64,000 nt of DNA from Daucus carota subsp. sativus (Eukaryota; Streptophyta; Magnoliopsida; Apiales; Apiaceae). This document shows positions 32,714-46,290 of this stretch, piece after piece. The stretch covers positions 35,427,598-35,491,597 of the forward strand of contig NC_030385.2 of the NCBI RefSeq assembly GCF_001625215.2, read 5' to 3'. The position numbers and the translations under genes were made by a program. The stretch's first letter is position 1, and each line of letters begins with the position of its first letter. Below the pieces are notes generated by a model. It was not told where the DNA came from and did no database searches. It saw nothing but the letters and a program-made list of their open reading frames with translations.

Positions 32714-35700
32714 TTTCGTATATCTTTTTATTTTTGATTTTATTTCGTTCACGTGAAATAAGGTTAGTTGATGGCGTGATATGGTTTGTTAATATTTAAT
32801 TTATAGAAATGAAATGTTATAGGAGTATCTAAAATGATTAGTATTTATATTATAAAAAGTTTTAAAATATAAAAAAATTAAGAGAGACATAGAAAATAAA
32901 AAATTACGTTATCACGAGAGAGAATCATTAATTCCAAAACTGGAATTATAAACAATAATTAAAATTTAAATGACGTTTAATTAATTTGTGAAGACGAGTC
33001 AAAAACCTGAGCCAGCTCCAGCCGAGCTCCGAACAACGAACTGCTGATAGTCTTGGGAGATAAGAATGAAGAAGTGAGCGCTGACACGATCATTGTATTT
33101 TTATATTTCTTTATAAATATCTGTAAGCCTACAGGGAACAAGGCGATCTTAATTATTTTGATGCAATCCAAAGGTAACTAATATATATATAACATTGCAG
33201 GATTCCAGGATTCGAATTGTCTCAAAACCACTCTAAGATCAGAGTTAACAGTTAAGATCCACAAAGTCTTGGATTAATCAGGCACAGAATCAGGAGGTTT
33301 TAAGTCATTTTATTCGGTTGCCTTGATTTTAAGATTGCTTACACATGACATAAGATCCTTCAGAAATTTATCTGCAGTTCACATGCAGGCAAGTCCCATG
33401 GTATATGGATTTTTTTTTTACCAACTTGTTGTTTTTCGGCAGAGAGACTTCTGTTTTCAATGTCCAGAGAAACTTAAAAAACGGTATTGAACTCGATTGG
33501 ATAGCTTAACCGGTGAGTTTATCCCGTATTATCGGGACGAAAAATACTGATATGATTCATATGAATTATGATTGCATCTCAAGTTCCCAGCTTCTCCGTA
33601 CATGACACGGGCATTTAAATCTCGAAGATTCTTGTGTTCGAAATAAGACACACAGTGCATGTATCTGGATCTTTGAAATCAAACCATATCAAGACTAACC
33701 CCAAATTCGCCCCTTGCCAGCAAGTATACAACCGAGCTATACTTGATAAAATTCAACAAACCTTTTTACATTGCTCCCCAGAGGACCCAAACAACACCCT
33801 ATATTACCAAATAAAAGAGGCAGAGGCCCCATGGCATGCACCACCCCATACCTAAACCACACTGGGGGTGTAGTACTCCTCTGTGGTGGTGCACAATGTA
33901 TGTGTTTTTTCATCATTTATATTATCTACAATGACTCATGCTATCTCTACAGCCGGATACAACTCATTTCTAGAATCCTGGGCTTTTATTGTGGTGAGCC
34001 CAACTCACTTATTTTCGTACGATTGGAAGGACCACAGACATTTGGGCCCACGGGTACTGGATCATGGAAGGACCAGTTTGAATTCTCGGAGCCCTACACG
34101 AGCTTCACATCTTTGACTAAATTATGTAAATTATTTTGAATAGCTTGTGTTGTCTTTGTCTGTACTATTAGATGTACTCGTTCCGAATATCATTTTCATC
34201 TGCACTTATATTCTGTTATCATCGATTAGCATATTTATCAATATTTGTAAGTATTCGAACCTAATTGTCGGCATTTTTTCTCGCTAAGGGAGAGGTATCT
34301 GCCACACTAAAATCCATGGAGAAAATCTGAGTCATAGCATTAAATTTATTTGAATTTGTGCGATAGACAATATACATTTTCAGAATTTGCGTTCTGGATA
34401 ATTAAATAAATAAAAATAAAATTGGCCGGTACACTAAAATTAGGCAGCAACGTAGAGCTGGTGCAGAGAATTTGGAGAAGTTGCAGAATGAACTCGGCGA
34501 AACCCTACAATAATAAAGAAGTGGGCACACGTGCGACGAATTAAATGGTGATGGGGAGATATGGGACCGGATTCACACGTGTGGTGGGGAGTGTTGGAAC
34601 TTCTTGGACTTTGAGGTACTCGCAAGTCCCTACATAGTGTTAACTACTCAATTTCCTACTGGTTCCATTGTCTATAGTCTCGTACAAGTGTGTTTTACCT
34701 ACCAGAAAAATAACGACGATGGGTGTTTTTCAAAGAAAATGAAACATGCACTGCTGCTGTATTGCATGGTCCGTCTTTATGTAAGGCTACTGTTTCTGCG
34801 AGTCCTTGTACGAATTATACCGTGTATGTATATGATTTTGAAAAACCTTCGAAAATGGATGAAATATATTTGATTCTAGTTCCAATTTTAACGTGGAAAT
34901 TTACGAAAATAATGCATGAGTAGTATCTAATTGATCAATGACAAGCGTGATGCCCGTGAACCCTTCAAATATGTGAGAGCATTATGAAGTAGAGCTGTAC
35001 GAATACATCTTCGCCTCTTACTCAGGACCAGATTCACTTGACCATTACTCGCGCCTACGCCCACCGGCTGAGCCACATACTTAAGATTGGACGATAAAAC
35101 TAATGCAGGGAAAAATTGCAAGTCAACGAATATGAGCCATTTCGTAATTCTAAGAAATATTTATCACTTGTTTCCAAAAAGAAAAGAAATATTTATCACT
35201 TACAATTAAGCTGTTATCTATAAATAATTCTTAATATATGTAATTAGATACTTACAACACTTATTACGTATAAATATTATTAATATTATAATAATTATTA
35301 AATTATCTTTTAGAATGATCTTATGATCCTATACATATTTGTAACGACAAAATAAAAAAATATAAAATATATATAAGTCATAAAAAATATAATTTTCAAC
35401 TTCTCATATTCTAATTTATAAGTCAGAATAAATTGATTTTAACTTATATAAATCAGAAGTCAGATAAGTAAACTTGAGTCAAACAGGAACCATAGTTACA
35501 TATAATTTAGTAAATAGATAACCGAATTACAGAACTGTAATTTTTGGATTCCCAAGTCAGACATTTGCAGGGCCTCTATTGGATTAATAATGGTTTAAAA
35601 AAGCAAGTGATATTCCGCCTAGAGTCCCAGAAAGACAATTACTAGTAGTAGTGAAATAATATTAGACACGATTTGTCTTAATACAATCAATTATGAGATA

Positions 35701-36348
35701 AATTATAAAGAAGACTGATCAGGCTAATGAATGAAAATTATGAAAAGAATTTTAGAGGGTGATTAATGGATGTTAGTGAGATACCTACATTGCAGCGGCG
35801 CACATGAAATAGAGTTTGACTTCTCTGGGTGACAATCCGCCAACACTTCCACATGCTCCCCTTTTGCGGGACCTCCGTTTTGCATCTCACCACTCACCAG
35901 TCACCACACATGGCCATAATATTATACACAAGCTGCACATAAACCATTATACAAGTTGCTCCAATTTAATTATAACAAATCACTTCACATTCTCCTCATT
36001 ATGAAAATGTCTCTCCAATTGCCAAAAATATTAAAATCATATAAATGTGTATATAAAATTTGGCATTTCTATATATAATAGAGTAAACTTTAGATTTGTG
36101 ACCAAAGTTTACATCGATTTTTTAAAAAATGGTCAGAGTTTCAAATTTTCAGAAAGAAATCAATTTTTGGCTCCGCTTTTTAAAATGTGGTTGCCGTTGA
36201 ATGTCACTTAACTTATTGAAATATGTTTAATTTTAGATAATTATTAACTTAATTAACTAATAATATCAGCATATATATTTGCAGATACCCGCAGTTCACA
36301 GGTCGTGCTCATGCATGTCTTGGTTTCCATGCAAGTCGATCATGGTGT
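32714..36348. other. 3.6 kb without a recognisable gene
   Basis: AT-rich 32714-32990 and 35150-35540. Mixed composition 33000-34130 and 34430-35120. Short open frames there show no family resemblance and no consistent splice structure. 35370-35490 has the dispersed-repeat words seen at 5100-5320. Confidence 0.4.
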
Positions 36349-36369
36349 GTACACTACGGGAAAACAGGA

Positions 36370-36930
36370 CATAACCGACCGACCGAATCGGTCGGTTATG
36401 AAGAATATCGGTCGGTTATAAGCCTAAAACCGACCGATATGGCTGGTCGGTTAAACCCTGGTCGGTTATGTGAATTGGTCGGGTTTAATCCTTAAAACCG
36501 ACCAAGTGAGTGGTCGGTTATGTGCCTTTTTGTTCCCAGAAAAGTGGCTCCACTTGATGCCACCTGTAACCACGTGTCAACACGTGTCACAACACGTCAG
36601 AAGCCACTAGTAAAACCGACCGACTGAAGTGGTCGGTTTTGTGCCTTTTATCTGGGTTGACTTTGACACAAAACCGACCGCAGTCAACCTTCTGCCACGG
36701 TCGGTTATGTGCGGTCGGTTATGAGCCGGTCGGGTTTGTGACAGTAGGTCACCCTGATTCACATAACCGACCGTCACATAACCGACCGACCTCTGTTGAA
36801 GACGGTCGGTTTTCTGGGTTTTATGTGATGAGCCCGGTCGGTTATAGTCGAATGTGGTCGGTTTTCTGGCATCAATATGGTAAAAAGTGGTCGGTTTTGT
36901 GACCATTCGGTCGGTTTTGCTGGTGAAATT
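36370..36930. repeat. CACTA left subterminal repeat array
   Basis: About twenty copies of the 8-10 bp motif CGGTCGGTTW in both orientations. In En/Spm such arrays are the binding sites of the second protein (TNPA) and bring the ends together. Confidence 0.85.
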
Positions 36931-37050
36931 TTAAAAAAAATGCAGCAGAATCTGCAGTTTCCAATCAAACAATCAAACCAACAACAAAATCAAACCAAAC
37001 AATCAAAACCAAGCATCCTCAACAACCAAACATCACCAAATACCAACAAC
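36660..37050. repeat. ~390-bp direct repeat, copy 1 (with 41645-42045)
   Basis: Nearly identical to 41645-42045, from 'aaaaccgaccg' through 'tgctggtgaaattttaaaaa' to 'aaataccaacaacaaa'. Each copy lies directly downstream of one of the two minus-strand transposon genes. Confidence 0.9.
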
Positions 37051-37228
37051 AAAATTAAACGAAACAATTCTAATTAAACCAAACATACTAATTACAAATC
37101 CAAACATAATCCAAACATTCTAATTACAATTCAAAATCCAAACATACTAATTACAAATCCAAACATAATCCAAACATTCAAACCATTGTCTTAATATTCA
37201 AACATTCAAACTAATCCAAACATTCAAA

Positions 37229-39373
37229 CTAATCGGTCAATGAAACATCGGATGATTCACCACCACCGTCGCCACCATCTTCGCCACCATCTTCGCCACC
37301 GCCTTCCCCACCGCCTTCACCACCGGCTTCGCCTTCACCCTCAGCATCCGTGTTTTCATCCGTCTCCTCGTCCACATCCGTATAATCTTTCTCTCCCTCT
37401 TGCGCAGTTGCCTACAAAAACATGTCAAACAATTAGAAATCCATTCATTTTTACGTATCAACCAAAAACAAAAAACAAAGCATTAAGTCATAATTTTATT
37501 ACCATTTTAGCACGAGCATCCATTTTTTGGAGGACATCCTCGAGCAATGTCCCTACAATGTGCACAACCTCGCCGCCAAGAAGGTTATTCCATTCCGCCC
37601 TCCGAGCCGGGTCAGCGGCTGGATCGGACGCCTCGAGGGCTGTGCGTGCAAAGGTTGTTATCTCCTCATCCGATAGGCGACGAGCAAATTGCAGAGGATT
37701 GGCACGGGTTTCATTGAGCACATTGCGGACAATCGGGAGGAAGATGGAATCGGGAACCACTGGATTTTGTGTTGGAGCGGATGAGGATGAGCCGGCGCCG
37801 CCACGGGTGGAATCCCTATAGCGCGTGGCTAGTGTTGGGATCAAATCACTAGCTCGAGCTTTGGGGAACCCCACAACATAGTTCTTTTTTGGCCTCTCGC
37901 CTTGGGGAACCTCCATTGCTTCCATCCACCAATCCCAAGGCTCATCCCGCTCCCCCGTTTGAGTAACCTCCACCGGCATACGATCAAGAATGGAGGCATA
38001 TCGTTCCTACACATTTATCACAATTGATTAGCATTCATGGTTATGATATAAACAATTAATTAAAGTGCTAAAATTAGAAGATATAAGCATTAATTAAACA
38101 TATAAACATATTGACGTATTCATGGTTATCACAATTAATTAAAATGCTAAAATTAGAAGATTACCGCAATGCGCATAGCGGCGGGGGTAGTATATATCCG
38201 GCTCTCGGGAGTGGAGGTGATCCTAGTGTGGCATTCATCCCACACCTCAAGCTTTGTCGGACTTTTAGACAATTTCTTTTTCATGTTCTTGAATTATACC
38301 ACAAAATAACTTATATTAGCATTTGCATTATCATATTATATATTATATAATTATAAGGTAAAAACAAAATGTGTGTGTGTGTTTGCATATTAAAAATAGT
38401 ACTACCTCGCGCACACGGTTGAAGGAGCGAGCACCCGCGCTATGCAACCTTTCCACGCGTTGCCGATTAGCAGCTCCAACTTCCGACCTATGCAAGTGCC
38501 CTTCATCCGTGTCCCAATACTTGAGAAGATCTTTCCAAAAAATGATATTCCAATATTCCGGTTTCAAAGCCAACTTCGAAACCCCTTCCTCCCTTGACTT
38601 CCTCTCGATCCTCCTCTTCAATTCATTCATGGTCCTTTTGATTGTGACCTTTATGTGATCTTCAATGATAGCTTTGGCTTGTGAACGGCTTTGACCTTTC
38701 AATTGCCTATAATATTTCTACATAATATCAACAAGTACAAGGATTAAAATTGAATAATCAAATCAATTACCAACAAAATCAATAACATATTATGTAAACA
38801 AAAATGTACTTACGAGAAACTCCTCAACCCTTAGACCGAGCCACTTTGGGTAAGCCGCGTCTATGTCACTAAACGTGTACTTACCCAAAGGCCATCTTGC
38901 CCGAATAATCGCAAGCAAAGTCTTTTTTGCCTCATTATCTTCAATACTATATAAGAACATTATAAATATTAACTCGTGAACAAATTATTAATAACTAACG
39001 CACACTACATATATTTAACACTAAAAACCATTACAAATCACTACAAAACACAACATATAAAACAATATACTTACTGTCCATCGGAGATATTGATCCGTCG
39101 AGGTCTTGTTGGTATCTTAGCTCCAAAAATGCCGCATGAATGTGACCGTGGCATCCTCACAACTCTTCTCGCCGGTTCCTCCTCCGCCTCCGCCTCCCTC
39201 GTGTTATGCTCCGATTCGGTTTCCGAATCCGTTGGCTCGTCACGCAACCCCGTCTTTCCCTTTCCTTTTCCCTTGCCTTTTCCCTTCGCCTTCTTTTTGT
39301 TTGTACTACTACCGACACTCTTTCCCTTGCCTTTGTCGGTGTCTTTGTCCGTTGCTTTCCGTTTTCTTGCCAT
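37229..39373 (-). CDS. CACTA second protein, Transposase_24 (Ptta/En/Spm) type
   Basis: Likely DNA-binding partner of the transposase, TNPA-like in role. Coding blocks on the complement: about 39076-39373 (MARKRKATDKD, Lys-rich), 38820-38945 (LLAIIRARWPLGKYTFSDID), 38407-38700, 38165-38280, 37502-38005 and 37229-37412. The block with KYWDTDEGHLHRSEVGAANR and LHSAGARSFNRVRE fits the Transposase_24 domain. The C-terminus is a Gly/Glu-rich tail (GGEGGGEGGGEDGG). Introns have usual borders but I did not prove every junction. An upstream frame at 40098-40263 might add a 5' exon; part of its end ('cctttggttcatccgaagcg') is repeated near 39808. Confidence 0.75.
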
Positions 39374-39454
39374 GATATATATCGTCATTGAAATCATGAC
39401 GACTATCATCACCCAACCAAAGAGCCCCTACAATACAATTCATTAAAATTAAGT

Positions 39455-39810
39455 TACAAAATATACAAATTATACTAAGACAAATTACAAAAATTATACA
39501 AACACACACATTATACAAATTACACAAACTATACAAGCACATACAAACACACATTATACAAATTAGAGGCCAAAAATTATACAAACTATACAAATTATAC
39601 TAAGACAAATTACAAAAATTATACAAACACACACATTATACAAATTACACAAACTATACAAGCACATACAAATACAAACACACATTATACAAATTGGAGG
39701 CCAAAAATTATACAAACTATACAAATTATACAAAAAGAAATTACAAAAATTATACAAACACACACATTATACAAATTACACAAACTATACAAACACATAC
39801 AAATACCCCT
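39455..39810. repeat. ~125-bp tandem repeat, about 3 copies
   Basis: 'gacaaattacaaaaattata' recurs at about 39479, 39604 and (variant) 39730, with 'ggaggccaaaaattatacaa'-like blocks between. It lies upstream of the second transposon gene and consists mostly of 'acaaattatac' and 'acacacatt' words. Confidence 0.8.
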
Positions 39811-40263
39811 TTGGTTCATCCGAAGCGAAACTTGAAAAATTAAGAAAAAATTCACCCCACATATAACCGACCAACAAATTACACATAACCGACGAACAAA
39901 TTGCATGCAAAATTTCTCATACACGTATATGCTAATTAACACATACAAACATACTCACATACACAAATACATACACATTAACAGAAATTAACACAAACTT
40001 ATACATATACACACATATATATACAGATTCACACATACAACCAACATATACAAACTAAAAATTGAAAATTTTAAAAAGCGAAATAGAATCGAGCATACCC
40101 CTTTGGGTTCATCCGAAGAAAAACTGAAACGAGAAGGGGCTTTCTTCTTCCTAGCATAACGAGCCCTCCTAATTTGAGAACCGAGCACAAATGGGCAGCA
40201 CAAATCGAGAACCAAAATCAACAATTGAAGAAGAGCAACAGCAGTTGAAGTAGAGAGAGCCAT

Positions 40264-40400
40264 TTGCAGAGAGATTGAGAGAGATTGAGATTGATAGAGA
40301 GAGAGGAAGTTGAGAGCGAGAGAGATTGAGAGAGATTGAGCGAAAGAGATTGAGAGGGCTGAGAGTTGAGAGAGGCAGTTGAGAGGAGATGAGAGGTTAA
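40264..40400 (-). repeat. GA-rich tract in transposon leader
   Basis: Repeated 'gagagattgagagagattga' words (CT-rich on the coding strand), typical of a plant 5' leader; the promoter of the second transposon gene probably lies at 40400-40620. Confidence 0.6.
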
Positions 40401-40439
40401 AGAGAGTTAAGGCAATAATATAAGTAACGGCTGTCTTTT

Positions 40440-41640
40440 TTTATTTATACAGGGCATAAAACCGACCGACTGTGCGGTCGGTTATGTCATTGAATCTTCC
40501 TAAACGCCGTCGTTTAACTAAGGCGCGTCTTTTAATTTTTCGCGAAAAATTGGGCGCAAAAAAGTAAGCGGTCGGTTTTAGCAAAAATCGGTCGGTTTTA
40601 AGAAACCCTAAATTTAGGGTTTTATTATTAAACCCTAAATTTAGGGTTTTATTTAATTAAATAAAAACCATAACTTTTAATATTTTAATATTAAAAATAT
40701 TAGGATGCTATTATATATTAATAGCTAGTATTATTTAATAATATTTTAATTTTAAATCAAAAGTAATATTACTATATATTAGCAACTAATATATTTATTA
40801 TATTCATAAACTCTATAATTATTCATATTTAAAGTAATATAATATTTTAATTTTAATATTTATCATATGTACTTCGATTAAGAAATATATATGCGTATTT
40901 CAAAAATGCAATCAATGTTCGATATTGCAGTGGATTAATCGGGGATTACTCGGTTAAATCGGCGATTTTTAATTACAACACTGCTTATGACATATATCAG
41001 TTAGGAACACGACATAGATCGGAATAATCTTAATTTCTAGGCACGTGAAGTAAATAGGAAACAAAAGTTAAAATAATATATATTAAAAATGAGCCAATAA
41101 TATATAAACACGTTGTATTGAATAGTATTGAGTCAGCGTACGATCTGCTTTGAATACTGTCAAAGAGGATGGGAGGAACAATGTTTACTTGTCACCGTGA
41201 GGAAAGGAGGAAACAAGAGTTATGTTTCACACCTTTCTCTCCGGACACTTCACTTGTAACCATACGTGTATCAGTCATGCAGAGATGATGAAGACTGAAG
41301 TGACTATATATATATTTATATTCAGAATATATTTTATATAAATATTACATGTAAAATAATATATATATATATATATTTATATAATATATATATATGTTTA
41401 TATTATTATTATATATATATATAAATAATAAATAATATATAGACTTTGACTGACTTTTACTTAAAACCGACCGAAGTCAAAGGGGAAAACGGTCGGTTTT
41501 ACATGAGTACGGTCGGTTATAGGTACAGACGGTCGGTTTTCTGGAGAAGCTCGGTCGGTTTTACTTGAGTACGGTCGGTTTTCTGGGACATTATATTTAT
41601 TATAATATATATATATTATGACAAATTAAATATGAAAACT
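40440..41640. other. Internal spacer of the CACTA element with extra motif arrays
   Basis: CGGTCGGTT motifs at 40450-40600 and 41460-41580 flank an AT-rich stretch (40620-41450) with long 'atatatat' runs. No gene. This looks like one element end followed by another, but no internal CACTA terminus is present. Confidence 0.6.
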
Positions 41641-41644
41641 TTGA

Positions 41645-42045
41645 CTGAGTTTTACGCAAAACCGACCGAGGTCAAATCCTGCCACGGTCGGTTATAAGTG
41701 GTCGGTTATGAGCCGGTCGGGTTTGTGGCAGTAGGTCACCCTGATTCACATAACCGACCGTCTCATAACCGACCGAATTCTGTTGAAGACGGTCGGTTTT
41801 CTGGGTTTTATGTGATGAGAACGGTCGGTTATAGTCGAATGTGGTCGGTTTTCAGGCATCAATATGGTAAAAAGTGGTCGGTTTTGTGACCATTCGGTCG
41901 GTTTTGCTGGTGAAATTTTAAAAAAATTGCAGCAGAATCTGCAGTTTCCAATCAAACAATCAAACCAACAACAAAATCAAACCAAACAATCAAAACCAAG
42001 CATCCTCAACAACCAAACATCACAAAATACCAACAACAAATTTAC
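41645..42045. repeat. ~390-bp direct repeat, copy 2 (with 36660-37050)
   Basis: See copy 1. Differences are mostly single bases plus a few short indels in the motif array; the 'atcaaaccaacaacaaaatc' part is the same in both. Confidence 0.9.
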
Positions 42046-42094
42046 ACCATTGTATATCATTACACCATTATAAATCATTACACAAAATTAAACA

Positions 42095-45000
42095 TCATTG
42101 AAAGTCATCAAAACCGTCATCATCTTCATCATCATCATCTTCCTCTTCTTCATTATTATCATCTTCCTCTTCTTCATTGTGTTCAACATCATCATCATCT
42201 TCTTGATTTTCATCATCTCGCAATTCGTCTTCTTCATCATCATCATCTTGATTTTCATGCCGAATAAATGGTATTTGTCCATATTGTGCAAAATCAACAA
42301 ATAATGAAAATGAGCTAGCGGCATTAGATCTATCTTCTTGAAAAGCATCCTCTATATCGTTTTGCACAATAATTGACTCATCAATCGGACGACTTTTAGA
42401 TTTGACCACCGTATATATTTTGCTTCGTGGATCCAATACGCTAGGAGCATAATATACTTGAGAGGCTTGACTAGCTAAAATAAAAACTTCGTTAGATCTC
42501 AATCTTGAAGTTATATCAACCGTCACCACTCGATTCTTATCGATCCTCACACCATTTCCGAGACTATCAAACCAAATACATTTGAACAAATATACGTGAT
42601 TGCATCCTTGATAAATAAGTCTCACAATTTCTATTAGTTGACCATAATAATCAAGATTATTTTCGTGCAAAGTTCCCTTAACAACAACACCGGAACCGGA
42701 TGCGGATGATGTTGAAAATTTATATCCATTAACTTGACAAGTTTCAAAAGTCATGACCTTTAATGCCGGTCCTTCTAGTAAGTCCATGAAACGAGGTCCG
42801 TCTATCTCGTCTTTCTCAACCTTTTTCTTAAACCAAGCTTTGAATCGAGTTTTCACAATATGATCTAATTGTTGTGGCGTTGTCTCAGGACGTTGTCTCA
42901 TAACTCGATCTTGGTACCTCCTACAATAATGCATAAATGTCAGTAACATGAATTTATCATAAAATGTATCGACATCTTCACAAAAATTTATTATAAAATA
43001 CCATACCTTAGATAAGGTTGAACTTCAGGAGAGTTTAGAAGAACATATTCATCAGCTAATAATTGCTCATCATCATTCAAATATCGACTTCGTTCTTTTC
43101 CAAGAGAATCACATGGATATTTAAAAACTTCTAATTTGTCGGTCTTTTGTACATCAAACAAAACTTCATTACGACTTAATTTATTGTGAATCGAGTCGGA
43201 TGCAAAGTAAAACGCACAAATATTGACAATCTCCTCCTCCATATATCGTTCGGCAATGGAACCCTCAACTCTTGCTTTATTGCCGACCTTTTGTTTTAGT
43301 TTCCCCAATAAACGCTCAATTGGATACATCCAATGCCAGTAAGCAGGTCCAGCAAGTCTAATTTCTTCCGCCAAATGCACAACCAAGTGTTCCATCGAAT
43401 CAAACCAACTTTGAGGAAAAATTGTTTCTAACAAACACAATGCTTTCACAACTGATTTTTCCATTATTTCCAAATCGGTTTTTGTAACCGTGGATGAGCA
43501 CAAATCTTGAAAAAAATTTGCAATTGCCGTGATGGCATCCGCAATAGGCGCCGGTAAAAGCTCACGAATTGCAAGAGGCAATAATTTTTGAAGAAATATA
43601 TGACAATCATGCGATTTGAATCCATAAAATGTACACTCCTCAACATTACAACAACGAGATATATTTGAGGAATAACGTCTGGAAGTTTCAGTGAACTAAT
43701 CCATTCACACAAAAGTTTACGTTGTTTTCTTGTAATGGAAAAAGGTGCTTTGGGTGACTTGCCATTTTCATCGATCCACAAATGAGGTAACACACCAAAG
43801 TGCTTGCAATCCGCTCTTGCTTTTTTGTGATCCTTTGACTTCTTCGCATTCACAATAGTAAAAAATAGGTTCTCAAAAACATTTTTTTCCGTATGCATGA
43901 TATCAATTGAATATCGTAAACTATGTGAAGACCAATAAGGGAGTTCATAAAAAATTGGAACATGAGTCCAATGATGCTCTTCCCCATATCCAATACTCCT
44001 CGCCTTTGTATTAGTCTTTCCGGGTGGTGGAAAAACTAAACCGTCAAGCAACTCCTTTACACCCTCCCCGGACAAACGACCACGAAACACTCTTCTTTCC
44101 GCATTATCAAACAAATTACTTTTCCGACGTAGTGGATCATTCGGTTCAAGGAATATTCGGTTCGTGCCATAGAAACTACATTTACCACAATGTTTTAATT
44201 GAAACCCTTGCACACTTCCAAGACACACTTGACATCCTAATTTTCCTTTACCCGACCATCCACTTATCATACTCATAGCGGGATAATCACTAATTGTCCA
44301 CATAAGAGCCGCTCTCATTGTAAAATTTTGTTTCAAAGATTGATCATATGTTTCAATTCCTGTATTCCACAATATCTTCAATTCATCAATGAGAGGCCTT
44401 AGACAAACGTTAATATCTTTGCCAATGCTATTCGGACCCGGCACTATATCGGTCATAAACATATAGGGTTTTTTCATACACATTGATGGCGGAAGATTGT
44501 AGACAACTACTACTATGGGCCACACACTATATGTTTTTTTCCCGGTAGGGCCAAATGGGTTGAAACCGTCGGTTGCAAGGCCAAGCCTTATATTACGAAT
44601 TTCTTGAGCAAATGATGGATATCGACGATCAAAATTTTTCCACTCTTCTCCGTCCGCGGGATGACTAATTTCTCCATCTTTGACATCTCGATTCTTGTAC
44701 CATCTCATATGGTCGGATGTATGTTTTGACATATACAAGCGTTGTAGTCGAGGAATCAAAGGAAAATGTCTCAATATTTTTTTTGGTATTTTTTTACCAT
44801 CTTTCCTCAAAACATCCCGATAACGATCTTGACCACATATATCACACACAACTTTATCCTTGTCATCTCCATAAAATAACATACAATCATTCTCACATAA
44901 ATCAATCTTTTGATATTCAACCCTCAAACCCTTCATTATCTTCTTCATTTCATAATAAGTTTGGGGCAACGTGTGTTTTTTTGGTAATACATCCGCAAAA

Positions 45001-45587
45001 AGTGTAAGCAAACTATCAAAAGCCTTATTACTACAATGTGAGATATTCTTGAATTCTAACAATTTTGTGGTAAAGCTTAATCTTGTATACTTCGTATTAC
45101 CGGGATAAATAGGTGCTCCATTTTCAACAATCACCTCATACAATTTTCTTGCACTATCATTTGGAACTTCTTCTACATTCCTAGTTCCCGTATCCACGTT
45201 GTTATAAAATTCGGAATTTTCACCGGCAAAATCATGTAGCATCGCATTCAAATCTACCGGTTGTTCTACCCTCGTAGGTTCCCGAACACAATAACGATTA
45301 TGCGATGTTCGACTACGTTTTCTTCCTCTTTCTTCACCATGTGATGTCCAAACGGTATAACCCTCAAGCATCCCCTTAGCAAGTAAATGGAATCTAACAT
45401 CATCGATACTTAACCAATTCAAATTCCTACAACGTTTACAAGGACACTTCATTGTACCATCTTCTCCCATTCCATTTTCACTTGCAAATTTTAAAAAAGT
45501 TTCTACACCATTCCTATATTCCGGAGTTAACGAAATTTTATCACTTTGCACTTGATTACTAATCCAACTTCGATCCAAGTTTGTCAT
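42095..45587 (-). CDS. CACTA transposase (TNPD-like, tnp2 family)
   Basis: Domains in order: transposase-associated domain near the N-terminus (SWISNQ to KGMLEGYTVWTSHGEE, with CPCKRC), tnp2 transposase core (LCENDCMLFYGDD, VCDICGQDRY, DGFNPFG, YSVWPIVVVVYNLPP, GWSGKGKLGCQVC), DUF4218 (about 43100-43560; PIERLLGKLKQKV) and DUF4216 (about 42400-42700; FDSLGNGVRIDKNRVVTVDI), then a long Asp/Glu tail. An intron at 42921-43006 is supported by good splice sites. The frame changes by one base near 43677, at the place where family members read LPDGYSSNIS; a single G seems missing, so this copy may be inactive unless it is a sequence error. Confidence 0.9.
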
Positions 45588-45594
45588 CTACACA

Positions 45595-45840
45595 CACATT
45601 TAACACACATTTAACACACACATTTAACACACACATACATTTAACACACACATACATTTAACACACACATACATTCAATACACACATACATTCAATACAC
45701 AAATGTAATAACACATACATTTAACAAATAATTTGACATGAATTTCATACATTCAATACAAGCATTCAATACACACACACACATTTAATATAACAAACAC
45801 ATTTAACACACCCACCACACACACATTTAATGCAAAGAAA
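45595..45840. repeat. 'ACACATTTAAC' simple-repeat region
   Basis: Runs of 'cacacatacatttaacac' with variants in the leader region of the transposase gene. Confidence 0.75.
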
Positions 45841-45964
45841 TGAAAATCACTTACTTGAAATGTTTGCAAGCAATAATTCTTCCCCACTTTAGCTCCTTTC
45901 TTCTCCTTTGATTTTTATTTCAAGTGAATGGGAGCTCACTACTAGCTAAAAAGTGATATAAAAG

Positions 45965-46290
45965 CTGCAGGTTAAAACCGACCGACAAATCGGTCGGTTT
46001 TAGTACCAAACAAAAAAAACGACGTCGTTTTATGGGGCTGACGCACAGATATTTTTATTTAAATTAATTTTTAATTATTTTTTCGCGGAACACAAAACCG
46101 ACCACAAGGAACGGTCGGTTATAACAGTGCCATGTCATACATATAACCGACCGTTGCCGACGGTCGGTTTTATTTGTTGCCACGTCACCCAGGTCGACGT
46201 CGTTTTGTGATTTCGACGGGTTAAAACCGACCACGCGACCGTCGGTCGGTTTTATATGCGGCAGTCGGTTTTGTGCGGTCGGTTTTGACC
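45965..46290. repeat. CACTA right subterminal repeat array
   Basis: About ten CGGTCGGTT or reverse motifs before the right end; also two 'gacgtcgttt' words (46021, 46195) that recur as 'gccgtcgttt' at 40506. Confidence 0.8.

Noticed and set aside
34440-35121. Several 60-90 codon open frames
   Set aside because: No family resemblance, no splice-consistent extension, overlapping on both strands.
36639-36968. Open frames rich in 'NRP' and 'GRF' words
   Set aside because: They translate the CGGTCGGTT subterminal array of the CACTA element.
39309-40263. Minus-strand frames with repeated ICIMCVCMCL words
   Set aside because: They translate the 125-bp tandem repeat; the 40098-40263 frame might be an added 5' exon but is not proven.
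42100-42340. Plus-strand frame of Ile/Phe repeats
   Set aside because: Antisense of the Asp/Glu tail of the CACTA transposase.
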